A stretch of 12,558 bases of DNA from an uncultured Micrococcus sp. (lineage in GTDB: Bacteria; Actinomycetota; Actinomycetes; Actinomycetales; Micrococcaceae). Positions 1 through 6,614 of this stretch are shown piece by piece. The notes beneath the pieces were generated by a model. That model was given only the letters and a program-made list of their open reading frames with translations. It made no database searches and was not told the origin of the DNA. The stretch spans positions 1 to 12,558 of the forward strand of contig CAMIOJ010000029.1 of the NCBI GenBank assembly GCA_946222435.1, in the 5' to 3' direction. A program made the position numbers and the translations under genes. Every line of letters begins with the position of its first letter. Position 1 is the stretch's first letter.

Positions 1-124
1 AGAGAGAGTGGCCGGCCTCATGCGCCGAGCCAGAGAGAGTGGCCGGCCTCATGCGCCGAGCCAGAGAGAGTGGCCGGCCTCATGCGTCGAGCCAGAGAGA
101 GTGGCCGGCCTCATGCGTCGAGCC
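1..124. repeat. 31-bp tandem repeat array (4 copies, may extend upstream)
   Basis: Four head-to-tail 31-bp units lie at 1-31, 32-62, 63-93 and 94-124. They are identical except for one C/T position: units 1-2 read TGCGCCGAGCC near the end and units 3-4 read TGCGTCGAGCC. The array starts at the first base of the window, so more copies may lie upstream. Each unit contains the core CGAGCCAGAGAG that also occurs singly elsewhere at 119-280 and 1430-1625. There are no unique spacers between units. The period is not a multiple of three, so reading frames opened by the array are by-products and not genes. Confidence 0.95.
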
Positions 125-280
125 AGAAGCTTCGGCTGCTTCGCGGCCACCGGAAGTGCCCACTTTCTCTGGGTCGACGCGGTCCCACCCCCGCCTCAGC
201 GTCGAACCAGAAGAATCGGCCAGTTGACACCCCGCCCAAGGCACCGAACTTTCTGGCTCGCCGAGCCAGAGAGTGTGGCC
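119..280. repeat. Dispersed CGARCCAGA-type repeats, left flank of nuclease gene
   Basis: Degenerate single copies of the core found in the 31-bp array continue here in both orientations. Direct copies start near 119, 203 and 262; inverted copies lie at 160-180 and 246-260. The 160-180 copy is nearly the reverse complement of part of a 31-bp unit. The inverted copy TCTGGCTCG (252-260) and the direct copy CGAGCCAGA (262-270) form a perfect 9-bp inverted repeat around one base. The stretch 281-428 up to the gene start shows no further copies, no convincing promoter and no strong ribosome binding site. Confidence 0.8.
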
Positions 281-428
281 CGGCACCGCCACCCTCGCGA
301 TCTCCCACCCCCATCTCGTCCTCACACACCGCCGACCTGTCCTGCACAGCGAACCGATCTCCCGCAGGCCTCCACAGATCCTCGTCACCCCCCTCTGCCG
401 GCCTGCGTGGACCCGGCACGCTGGCGAT

Positions 429-1379
429 ATGCCAATGCCCGCCACCCCGTTGCCCGCTGCACTCCCGACCCTGTTCACCGTCGCGGAGGCCACAGCTCTG
501 GACGTCCGTCGCAACCGCCTCCGCGCCGACGACCTCGCCAGCCCCTACTGGGGCATCCGCTTCCGCCAAAACGCCCCACCCTCATACGCCGACCAGGTCA
601 GGCTCCTGCAGCGCCTCTCCCCCGGATCTGTAGCCACCCACCAGACCGCCGCCGTCCTTTGGGGCCTGTGGCTCCCCGGCAGCCTCGAACCGCGAGATGA
701 TGATGACATCCACCTCTCCCGCCATCGCAGCAACGGCGGCACCCCACGCCGCGTCGGAGTCAAGGGGCATGAGTTGAAGAGCGCTGCGGGCATCACCGAG
801 GTCGACGGCATTCGGCTGACCTCACCGGCGCACACTTGGGTCGACCTCGCCGGACAGACCCGCATCCTCGACGACCTCGTGGCCTGCGGCGACAGCCTCC
901 GGCAGCGCCCGGACGGTCCTGGGGCCGAGAAGTCACGGTTCACCTTCCCCCTCGCCGAGCCGGAGGACGTCATCGGGGCGCTCGCAGATCGGCGTGGGCG
1001 CCGCGGTGTCCGCCTCGCCCAGGAGGCCTGGGAGCTCGTCCGCTCAGGCGTGGACTCGATTCCAGAGACCCGCATCCGGCTCATGGCCGTGGACCACGGC
1101 TTCCCGGAGCCCGCAGTGAATCCCCAGATCCGACTGAAGGACGGACGCATCGTCCGCCCGGACCTGGCGTGGGAGAAGCTCAAGATCTGCATCCAGTACG
1201 ACGGCGACTACCACCGCTCCCCGGAGCAGTTCCGCAAGGACATCGAACGGGATCGCCGCATGCAGGCCGAGGGGTGGATCGTCATCCGCGCGGCAGGCTC
1301 TGCCCTCACGCGAGACGGTGGGCTCGCCCTCATGGCGGACCTCGCGGCGGCGTTCGCGAGCCGAGGCGTCCGCGCCTGA
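429..1379 (+). CDS. AbiEi-like / DUF559 nuclease-fold protein
   Basis: This 316-aa protein matches the layout common in actinobacteria of an AbiEi antitoxin-like N-terminal half followed by a DUF559 (Vsr-like, PD-(D/E)XK) domain. Residues 65-160 carry the N-terminal pattern: THQTAAVLWGL, then GIRLTSPAHTWVDLA, then LVACGDSL. The nuclease-like part begins near residue 208 with SIPETR (Glu213), then RPDLAW (Asp245), QYDGDYH (256-262) and a basic, aromatic tail, DIERDRRMQAEGW. The place often held by Glu in E-x-DG is Gln256, so full catalytic activity is uncertain. I chose ATG 429 because it begins the first conserved segment; a GTG at 273 would start inside a repeat, and a second ATG at 435 is possible. 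There is no clear Shine-Dalgarno. No AbiEii-like toxin partner is visible beside it. Homologues are usually annotated hypothetical, and the function is unproven. Confidence 0.85.
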   Translation: MPMPATPLPAALPTLFTVAEATALDVRRNRLRADDLASPYWGIRFRQNAPPSYADQVRLLQRLSPGSVATHQTAAVLWGLWLPGSLEPRDDDDIHLSRHRSNGGTPRRVGVKGHELKSAAGITEVDGIRLTSPAHTWVDLAGQTRILDDLVACGDSLRQRPDGPGAEKSRFTFPLAEPEDVIGALADRRGRRGVRLAQEAWELVRSGVDSIPETRIRLMAVDHGFPEPAVNPQIRLKDGRIVRPDLAWEKLKICIQYDGDYHRSPEQFRKDIERDRRMQAEGWIVIRAAGSALTRDGGLALMADLAAAFASRGVRA

Positions 1380-1435
1380 CGGCCATTTCTCCTCTCTCGG
1401 CGGTCCCAGACCGACCTGCGGAGCAATCGGGCCTC

Positions 1436-1624
1436 GCGCCGAACCAGAGAGTGTGGCTCGCCGAACCAGAGGGCGTGACTCGCAGAACCAGAGAGTTCGG
1501 CGCACCGAGCCAGAAGGAGTGGGCACTTCACCGGTCCATGAACCGTCCAGATTCTCTGGCTCGCCGAACCAGAAGAATCAGCCCCTTCATCCGCTCTCGA
1601 AGCTGCCGAACTCTCTGGGTCGGC
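1436..1624. repeat. Dispersed CGARCCAGA-type repeats, right flank of nuclease gene
   Basis: The same repeat family as on the left flank fills most of the gap between two convergent genes. Direct copies start near 1440, 1464, 1485, 1506 and 1565; inverted copies lie near 1551-1563 and 1605-1620. CCAGAGAGTTCGGC (1488-1501) and GCCGAACTCTCTGG (1605-1618) form a perfect 14-bp inverted repeat. TCTGGCTCG (1555-1563) faces CGAACCAGA (1565-1573) around one base. CGAACCAGAAGAATC (1565-1579) is an exact copy of 203-217 on the other side of the gene. The hairpins could end transcription from both convergent genes, but there is no T-tract. Apart from the repeats, 1380-1699 shows no gene. Confidence 0.85.
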
Positions 1625-1699
1625 GCGGGGTCACTCCTGCCCGACGACGGCCGCTCCCCCACCGCAGCCACGTCGCCTCAGCGTCCGGTCGGCGTCACG

Positions 1700-2350
1700 T
1701 CACCGGGAAATCGGTCCCGCGGCCACGTCACCTCGGCGTCCGGCCGGCAGCAGTGCCCGGGCGGCGGTGACGGCCAGGGCGATCAGCAGGACGAGGAGGA
1801 TCCCGTCCGCGGCGATGTAGAACAGGTGCGTCATCGACCCTCCGGCGGACTGCCCCGCGAGCACGGCGTCCGTGCGGACGTTGAGGATCGGCCGGATGAC
1901 GAGGACCTTCACGGCGTAGACCGCCAGGATGCCGGCGGACCAGCCCCAGAATGGGCGCTTCGCCGGACGCCCGGCGGTCCTCAGCAGCGCCACCACGAGC
2001 ACCGCGGCCAACACGAGTTCCACGAGGTTCATGGCGAAGAACACCCGGCGCCCGATGCCCAGCCCCAACGGGATGGTGATGCCCGGGGCGGTGAACTTCA
2101 GCGGCGCCTCGATCAGGGAGATGCCCGTCAGCAGCCCCAGCCACAGGCCCGGGATCAGCAGCAGCGCCGCGCGCCAGCCCCGCGGGCCTGCGGCCGCATC
2201 CTCCAGCCACCGGCCCAGGCCCGACGGGCCGGGTGTCGGCGCGTCCTGCCTCCCTCCATCGCCGATCCCCGGGGCTCGCCCCCCGGAGACGCCGTCATAG
2301 CGCGGTGCAACAGGTCGGGAGGAACGGCTGAAGAACGGCTCTGTTTCCAT
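1700..2350 (-). CDS. Predicted 4-TM integral membrane protein, function unknown
   Basis: This 216-aa protein starts METEPFF. The first 55 residues are polar and rich in Gly, Pro and Arg, probably disordered. Four hydrophobic segments follow at about 61-80, 103-123, 136-152 and 177-197. The segment between TM1 and TM2 has a distinctive motif, ISLIEAPLKFTAPGIT, followed by a Gly-rich stretch. The short tail is basic. I do not recognise a family I can name with confidence. The chosen ATG lies 10 nt after the stop of the MFS gene, consistent with the last place in a three-gene operon; an upstream in-frame ATG at 2497 would overlap the MFS gene by 137 bp and is unlikely. The Shine-Dalgarno is weak (AGG overlapping the MFS stop, about 13 nt away). 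Confidence 0.75.
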   Translation of the reverse strand: METEPFFSRSSRPVAPRYDGVSGGRAPGIGDGGRQDAPTPGPSGLGRWLEDAAAGPRGWRAALLLIPGLWLGLLTGISLIEAPLKFTAPGITIPLGLGIGRRVFFAMNLVELVLAAVLVVALLRTAGRPAKRPFWGWSAGILAVYAVKVLVIRPILNVRTDAVLAGQSAGGSMTHLFYIAADGILLVLLIALAVTAARALLPAGRRGDVAAGPISR

Positions 2351-2360
2351 GCCGCCAATC

Positions 2361-3656
2361 TTACCTGGCGGATGCTGCATTTCTTTCAGTCTCCACATCC
2401 CCGAGCCGGGCCCGCAGCACCAGCACCACGGCGATCCCCGCCGCGTAGAGCCCGCCCATGACCCACCAGCCGAGTGTGAAGTGGCCGGTGGCCGCAAGCA
2501 CGGCGCCCATGACGATCGGACCGAGCGAGAACCCGGCGAACATGCCCATGGAGTTCACACCGGAGGCCGCACCGATCCGCTGCCTCGGCACGAGGAACAG
2601 CAGGAACGCGTTGAGCACCACGTTGGTGCCGAGCGCGGTCATCCCGTGCACGGCGGCGGCCGCCCACAGCAGCCACCCGGCATGCAGCTCCGCGGCGACC
2701 ACCAGCAGCACGGTGGAGCCGATGGCCCCGGCCCCGATCATGATCAGCAGCGTGGTCGGCCGGTCTCCGGCGTCCATGCGTCGGCCCCACGCGATGCGGG
2801 AGAGCACGCCCACCACGCCGGCCACCGCCACCGCCGCCCCCGCGAGGACCACCGGGAAGTCCAGCTCCCGGACGGCGAACAGCGCCAGGTACACGTTGGC
2901 CGCCTGGGTGCCCAGACCCATGAGGAACGCGATCGCCGCAGTCAGCCACACGGCCCCGGGCAGTCGCTCGGCGCCGCGCTTCGGACCCTCCGCAGGTTCC
3001 TCGTCTGGGACCTTCCCCGGCGTCCGGCCGACCACACGCACGGCGACGGCCCACAGCACGCCGGCCACCAGTGCGGCACCGAGGGCTGCACCGGTCCACC
3101 CGAAGGCCAGGGCGACGGCGGGGAAGAACAGTCCGGCGAAGAGCTGGGATGCCTGCACGCCGGACTGCTTCACGCCGATCCAGCTGGTCTTCCTGCCGGG
3201 TGGCGCCTCGGCCAGGATGATGCGGTTCGTGGTGGGGTTGGCGATCGCCTGCGTCGGACCGACGAGAGCGGCCGCCACGAGCAGCACGGCGTAGTGCTGG
3301 GCGAAGGCGGCACACACGAGGGCCAGTGCGGAGCCGCCGAAGACGATGGCGAGCTGGGTGCGCACGGAGAGCCGGTCCGCGAGCCGTCCGAGCCACAGGG
3401 AGGTCAGCGCGGCGGAGACGAACACCACGGACACCACGGAGCCGAGGAGCCCATCCGGGATGCCGAGCCGCTCCACCACCAGGGCGGAGGACGCAGAGAC
3501 GCCGTAGTTGAACAGCGGACCCACCGCCATGACCCCGACGAGGACGGCGAGGACGGCCCCGCCTCGCGCCGGTGCCACAGGCGCCCGTCCCGCCGTCCCG
3601 GTCGCCTGTGCAGGCCTCTGCGTCGGTGTCGCGGAGGCTCTTCCCCGGGTGCCCAC
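2361..3656 (-). CDS. MFS family transporter
   Basis: This 431-aa protein has the length and hydrophobic pattern of a 12-TM major facilitator: two six-helix halves and a charged central loop at about 211-232. Motif A in the loop between TM2 and TM3 reads LGRLADRLSVR (89-99), and a degenerate counterpart, WGRRMDAGDRP, is at 290-300. The segment PPGRKTSWIGVKQSGVQ (152-168), between TM4 and TM5, resembles the G-x-KQ-x-G element of cyanate/nitrate-type MFS members. That is a hint only; the substrate cannot be read from the sequence. The N-terminal 32 residues are Ala, Pro and Thr rich and cytosolic. The start is a GTG just 8 nt after the upstream AI-2E stop codon. AGGA sits unusually close to it (2 nt), so coupled translation from the upstream gene is plausible. 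Confidence 0.88.
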   Translation of the reverse strand: MGTRGRASATPTQRPAQATGTAGRAPVAPARGGAVLAVLVGVMAVGPLFNYGVSASSALVVERLGIPDGLLGSVVSVVFVSAALTSLWLGRLADRLSVRTQLAIVFGGSALALVCAAFAQHYAVLLVAAALVGPTQAIANPTTNRIILAEAPPGRKTSWIGVKQSGVQASQLFAGLFFPAVALAFGWTGAALGAALVAGVLWAVAVRVVGRTPGKVPDEEPAEGPKRGAERLPGAVWLTAAIAFLMGLGTQAANVYLALFAVRELDFPVVLAGAAVAVAGVVGVLSRIAWGRRMDAGDRPTTLLIMIGAGAIGSTVLLVVAAELHAGWLLWAAAAVHGMTALGTNVVLNAFLLFLVPRQRIGAASGVNSMGMFAGFSLGPIVMGAVLAATGHFTLGWWVMGGLYAAGIAVVLVLRARLGDVETERNAASAR

Positions 3657-3664
3657 GGTCCTGC

Positions 3665-5212
3665 TCAGGCCTTGCGGGCGCCGGGGTCGTCGTCCACGTC
3701 CCGCGTGAACGGCAGCTCGAACTCGGTGCCCCGTCGCAGGTCCGCGTGGGTCTCCGGGTCCGTCTCGGCCAGTGCGGCTGCCTCGGAGTCGCGGCCGCGG
3801 CGGGCGCCCTGCCCCTGCGCCTGGACCGCCACGGGCGCGTCCGGGGACTCGGCCACGGCGGTCTGCTCGGCCCGGACCTGCTCCTGCTCGGCGGTGGTGG
3901 GCGGCGTCTCCCCGGTCCGCTCCCGCTCGGTTGCGGCGCGGTCCCGCTCTGCCGCCGCGGCCACCGCCTTGTCCTTGGCCTTCTGTTCCTTATGGCGGCG
4001 TTGCAGGAGCTGGGGCAGGTGGAACCGCTCCATGCCCTTGAGGTCCGCGGCGATGAACACGTTGAGCCAGCGTGCGTGCGGGTCCGCGTCGATCAGGATC
4101 GCCTTGACCAGCAGCGTGGCCGGCAGCGCGAGGATGGCGCCGAGGGGTCCCAGCACCCAGGCCCAGAAGAGCAGGGAGATGAAGGAGACGGTGGGGATGA
4201 CGCCCACGGCGTCTCCGGCGACCTTCGGCTGAATGATGGACTGCAGCACGAAGTTCAGCACGGAGTAGCTGACCACCACGGCGATGAACGCGGGCCAGCC
4301 GCCCTCCACCAGTCCGAGCAGCGCCGGCGGAATCAGGCCGATCACGAAGCCGATGTTCGGGATGTAGTTGGTGAGGAAGCTGAACACGCCCCACACCAGG
4401 GCCAGCGGGACCCCGATGATCACCAGGGCCACCACGTCCAGGACCGCCACGATCAGGCCGAAAACGGTGGTCACGAGCCAGTAGCGGCGCACGCCGTGGG
4501 CGAAGGAGGTCAGGGCGTCCCCGAGCTCGTCCCGGGCGGTGTTGAGCAGGTGCACGCGGCGCTCCACGCCCATGGAGTCCATGGCGAGGAAGAACATGGA
4601 CATCACCACGGTCAGCAGCAGGCCGAGCACGGCCCAGGTGTTGGTGGCGATGGTGGTCAGCGTGCTCACTGCGGCGCCGGAGACGTCCTTCCAGTCGACC
4701 GCGTTGACCTGCTGCTGGACGACCTCCGGGGACAGGCCCCATGCCACCATCTGGTCCGTGACACCTGTGACCAGCCCCTGCACCTCGGCGGTGTACTTAG
4801 GGAGGGCGTCCACGAGCTCGAGGATGGACCAGAGCAGCAGGCCCACGAACGCGGACAGCACGGCGGCCACCAGGAGCACGGACACGGTGGCCCCTAGGAC
4901 CGGGTGCAGGCCGCGGCGGGTCAGCCACGCCTGCACCGGGTAGACCACGATCACGAAGTTCAGGCCCAGGAACACCGGCGCGATGACCTGGGCCAGCCCC
5001 TGCACGAACTGCACGGTGATGACCAGGCCGGCGGCGATGAGCACGAGCACGAGCATGCGTGGCCACAGCCGGTGGGGGCGGGAGGTGTTCCACTCCGACT
5101 CGATGGAGCGGCTCTTCTGCCGCCGGGCTCGCTGGGGGCCCGGGTGGGATCCGCCCGGAAGACCGTCCTGGTGCGCCGCACCGGGGTGCGCGCTGTAGCT
5201 CGCCTCGCTCAC
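3665..5212 (-). CDS. AI-2E family (PerM/YhhQ-like) membrane transporter
   Basis: This 515-aa protein of the AI-2E exporter/PerM superfamily has about eight membrane segments between residues 52 and 372. Family hallmarks are FLTNYIPNIGFVIGLIPP (279-296), SIIQPKVAG (325-333) and the closing WVLGPLGAILALPATLL (352-368). A large periplasmic-type domain lies at about 135-185. Despite the family name, many members move ions or unknown solutes; no substrate is implied. After residue 395 comes a roughly 120-residue hydrophilic tail rich in Glu, Ala, Gln and Arg (possible coiled coil at 400-450), longer than in most members. The open frame continues far upstream antisense to thiB, so I place the start at GTG 5212, where family-like sequence begins. 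No Shine-Dalgarno precedes it, but a TACACT box ends 7 nt upstream, fitting a leaderless mRNA. It is the first gene of the minus-strand operon. Confidence 0.87.
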   Translation of the reverse strand: MSEASYSAHPGAAHQDGLPGGSHPGPQRARRQKSRSIESEWNTSRPHRLWPRMLVLVLIAAGLVITVQFVQGLAQVIAPVFLGLNFVIVVYPVQAWLTRRGLHPVLGATVSVLLVAAVLSAFVGLLLWSILELVDALPKYTAEVQGLVTGVTDQMVAWGLSPEVVQQQVNAVDWKDVSGAAVSTLTTIATNTWAVLGLLLTVVMSMFFLAMDSMGVERRVHLLNTARDELGDALTSFAHGVRRYWLVTTVFGLIVAVLDVVALVIIGVPLALVWGVFSFLTNYIPNIGFVIGLIPPALLGLVEGGWPAFIAVVVSYSVLNFVLQSIIQPKVAGDAVGVIPTVSFISLLFWAWVLGPLGAILALPATLLVKAILIDADPHARWLNVFIAADLKGMERFHLPQLLQRRHKEQKAKDKAVAAAAERDRAATERERTGETPPTTAEQEQVRAEQTAVAESPDAPVAVQAQGQGARRGRDSEAAALAETDPETHADLRRGTEFELPFTRDVDDDPGARKA

Positions 5213-5219
5213 GTGAGGC

Positions 5220-5225
5220 AGTGTA
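5220..5225 (-). promoter_or_regulatory. -10 box for the AI-2E operon (leaderless start)
   Basis: On the minus strand TACACT (TANNNT consensus) is followed by 7 nt and then the GTG start at 5212. Transcription would begin at or within a base of the start codon, which explains the lack of a Shine-Dalgarno sequence. I see no good -35 at 16-18 nt upstream, so confidence is limited. Confidence 0.4.
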
Positions 5226-5329
5226 CGGGGCGCGGCGGACGCGGTAGGCGAGGGAGCCGTCGTCGTGGTGACCGATGACGGGGCGCAGCGCGCCCGCTCC
5301 CCTTCCCGACGACGGCCGCGCACCCCCGG

Positions 5330-5359
5330 CTGTCCCCGCACCTGTCCAGGCGGTAGGGT
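5330..5359 (+). promoter_or_regulatory. Promoter for the thiBPQ leader RNA
   Basis: TAGGGT at 5354-5359 fits the actinobacterial TANNNT -10 pattern and would start transcription near 5366, just before the first paired base of the riboswitch (5370). A weak -35 candidate, CTGTCC (5330-5335, 3 of 6 matches to TTGACA), lies 18 nt upstream. The same TAGGGT hexamer is used before the AGCS gene at 11386. This promoter is divergent from the AI-2E promoter, about 130 bp apart. Confidence 0.5.
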
Positions 5360-5369
5360 GGAGCGCACA

Positions 5370-5461
5370 TCGACAGGGGAGCGCCGAGACGGCGCTGAGA
5401 GTGCGCAGCGAAGGCGCAGACCCTCGAACCTGCTCCGGTTCGCACCGGCGAAGGAAGTCGA
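5370..5461 (+). ncRNA. TPP riboswitch (THI element) controlling thiBPQ
   Basis: The aptamer has all main parts. P1 is TCGAC (5370-5374) with GTCGA (5457-5461). P2 is AGCGCC (5380-5385) with GGCGCT (5391-5396). The pyrimidine-binding CTGAGA motif is at 5395-5400. P3 is TGCGC (5402-5406) with GCGCA (5414-5418), followed by ACCCTCGAACCTG. P5 is CCGGT (5435-5439) with ACCGG (5444-5448), followed by CGAAGGA in the position of the usual CGTAGGGA. It lies about 85 nt upstream of a thiamine-uptake operon, its expected target. TPP binding should stabilise P1 and lower expression. Confidence 0.95.
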
Positions 5462-5472
5462 GAACCTCTCAT

Positions 5473-5534
5473 CCCGGATGCCTCGCACCCCCATCCGGGC
5501 GTGGGCGTCCGGGCCCCTCCCGCACCGCAGGAGG
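5473..5534 (+). promoter_or_regulatory. Riboswitch expression platform with Shine-Dalgarno sequestering hairpin
   Basis: CCCGGATG (5473-5480) pairs perfectly with CATCCGGG (5492-5499), and can pair instead with CGTCCGGG (5506-5513) using one G-T wobble, giving two mutually exclusive stems. Just downstream CCTCC (5516-5520) pairs with GGAGG (5530-5534), which is the thiB ribosome binding site. There is no run of T after any stem, so translational control by hiding the Shine-Dalgarno is more likely than intrinsic termination. How the aptamer state is passed on is inferred. Confidence 0.6.
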
Positions 5535-5545
5535 CAGAGACACCG

Positions 5546-6610
5546 ATGTCCACCACCACCCGTTCCCGCACGGCCGCGATCGGCCTGACCGCCGTGGCCG
5601 CCCTGACCCTGTCCGCCTGCTCCGTGGCGGACCAGACCTCCGGGGGCAGCTCCGAGGACAAGGGCTCCGACGCCCCGCAGAAGACGGTCACGATCATGAC
5701 CCACGACTCCTTCGAGCCCCCGAAGGAGCTGCTGGCCAAGTTCAACGAGGAGACCGGCTACGAGCTGAAGACCACCGCCCCCGGAGACGCCGGCACCGTG
5801 GTCAACCAGCTGCTGCTCGCCAAGGACTCCCCCACCGTGGACGGCGTCTACGGCGTGGAGGACCACTCCACGCACACCCTGATCGACGGCGGCGTCCTGG
5901 CGGACGTGCAGCCGGAGGACCTCCCGGCCTCCGCCGAGGAGAAGGTGGTGGACGGGAAGATGATCCCGATCGACCAGGGCCAGGTCTGCGTGAACGTGGA
6001 CCACGAGTGGTTCGAGCAGGAGGACAGGGACGAGCCGCAGGGCCTGGAGGACCTGACGAAGCCGGAGTATGCCGAGCTGCTGGTGGTCACGGACCCGGTG
6101 ACCTCCTCCCCCGGCCTGGCGTTCCTGGCCGCCACGGTGGAGGCCGAGGGTGAGGACGGCTGGAAGGACTGGTGGACGAAGGCCCTGGACGGTGGCACCA
6201 AGGTGGCCGCCTCCTGGTCCGACGCCTACTACACGGACTTCTCCGGCGGTGAGGGCAAGGGCGAGTACCCGCTGGCCCTGTCCTACTCCTCCTCCCCGGC
6301 CTACGCGCCGACCACCGGCGTCGTGGAGGGCACCTGCACCCCGCAGACCGAGTTCGCCGGTGTGGTGGAGGGCGCGAAGAACCCGGAGGGGGCCAAGGCG
6401 TTCATCGACTTCATGCTCTCGGAGGAGTTCCAGAAGGCGTTCCCGGAGTCCATGTACATGTATCCGATCGACGACTCGGTGGAGCTGCCCGAGGAGTGGG
6501 CGAAGCACGCGCAGATGGTGGAGGACCCCATCACTCCGGACCCGAAGCAGGTGGCCGAGCAGCGCGAGCAGTGGCTGAAGGACTTCACCGCCCTGCGCGA
6601 GGACCGCTGA
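5546..6610 (+). CDS. thiB: Thiamine ABC transporter substrate-binding lipoprotein ThiB
   Basis: This 354-aa protein would capture thiamine (and possibly its phosphates) outside the membrane and hand it to ThiP. It begins with a lipoprotein signal peptide (basic start, hydrophobic 10-20, lipobox LSAC with Cys25), then a Ser/Gly/Asp-rich linker to about residue 46. The mature domain follows the ThiB/TbpA pattern: TVTIMTHDSF (47-56), VDGVYGVEDH (98-107), IDQGQVCVNVDHEWF (142-156), an aromatic stretch SWSDAYYTDFS (223-233), YPLALSYSSSPAY (241-253) and a C-terminal FIDFMLSEEFQ. I chose ATG 5546 because AGGAGG at 5529-5534 lies 11 nt before it and the signal peptide then starts cleanly; a GTG at 5501 would start within the leader hairpins. 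It is first in thiBPQ, under the TPP riboswitch. Confidence 0.95.
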   Translation: MSTTTRSRTAAIGLTAVAALTLSACSVADQTSGGSSEDKGSDAPQKTVTIMTHDSFEPPKELLAKFNEETGYELKTTAPGDAGTVVNQLLLAKDSPTVDGVYGVEDHSTHTLIDGGVLADVQPEDLPASAEEKVVDGKMIPIDQGQVCVNVDHEWFEQEDRDEPQGLEDLTKPEYAELLVVTDPVTSSPGLAFLAATVEAEGEDGWKDWWTKALDGGTKVAASWSDAYYTDFSGGEGKGEYPLALSYSSSPAYAPTTGVVEGTCTPQTEFAGVVEGAKNPEGAKAFIDFMLSEEFQKAFPESMYMYPIDDSVELPEEWAKHAQMVEDPITPDPKQVAEQREQWLKDFTALREDR

Positions 6611-6614
6611 TCGC

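Noticed and set aside
1..124. Possible CRISPR array
   Set aside because: Units abut directly with no unique spacers, and no cas genes are seen.
224..251. TTGACA at 224-229 as a -35 for the nuclease-like gene
   Set aside because: The hexamer is perfect but 17 nt downstream there is only GAACTT, which is not a usable -10, and the site lies inside the repeat region.
273..428. GTG 273 as start of the nuclease-like protein
   Set aside because: The added 52 residues start inside a repeat copy and show no conserved features; ATG 429 begins the recognisable domain.
8..700. Long open frames across the left repeats
   Set aside because: The 31-bp period shifts the frame at each unit, so the same peptide appears in all three frames; the sequences are low complexity and overlap the real gene.
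836..2461. Plus-strand open frame through the nuclease-like gene, repeats and the 4-TM gene
   Set aside because: Arg/Pro-rich translation typical of off-frame reading in high-GC DNA, crossing several better supported features.
2349..4897. Long plus-strand frames antisense to the MFS and AI-2E genes
   Set aside because: His/Gln/Gly/Arg-rich off-frame peptides; the minus strand encodes clear transporters with membrane segments and motifs.
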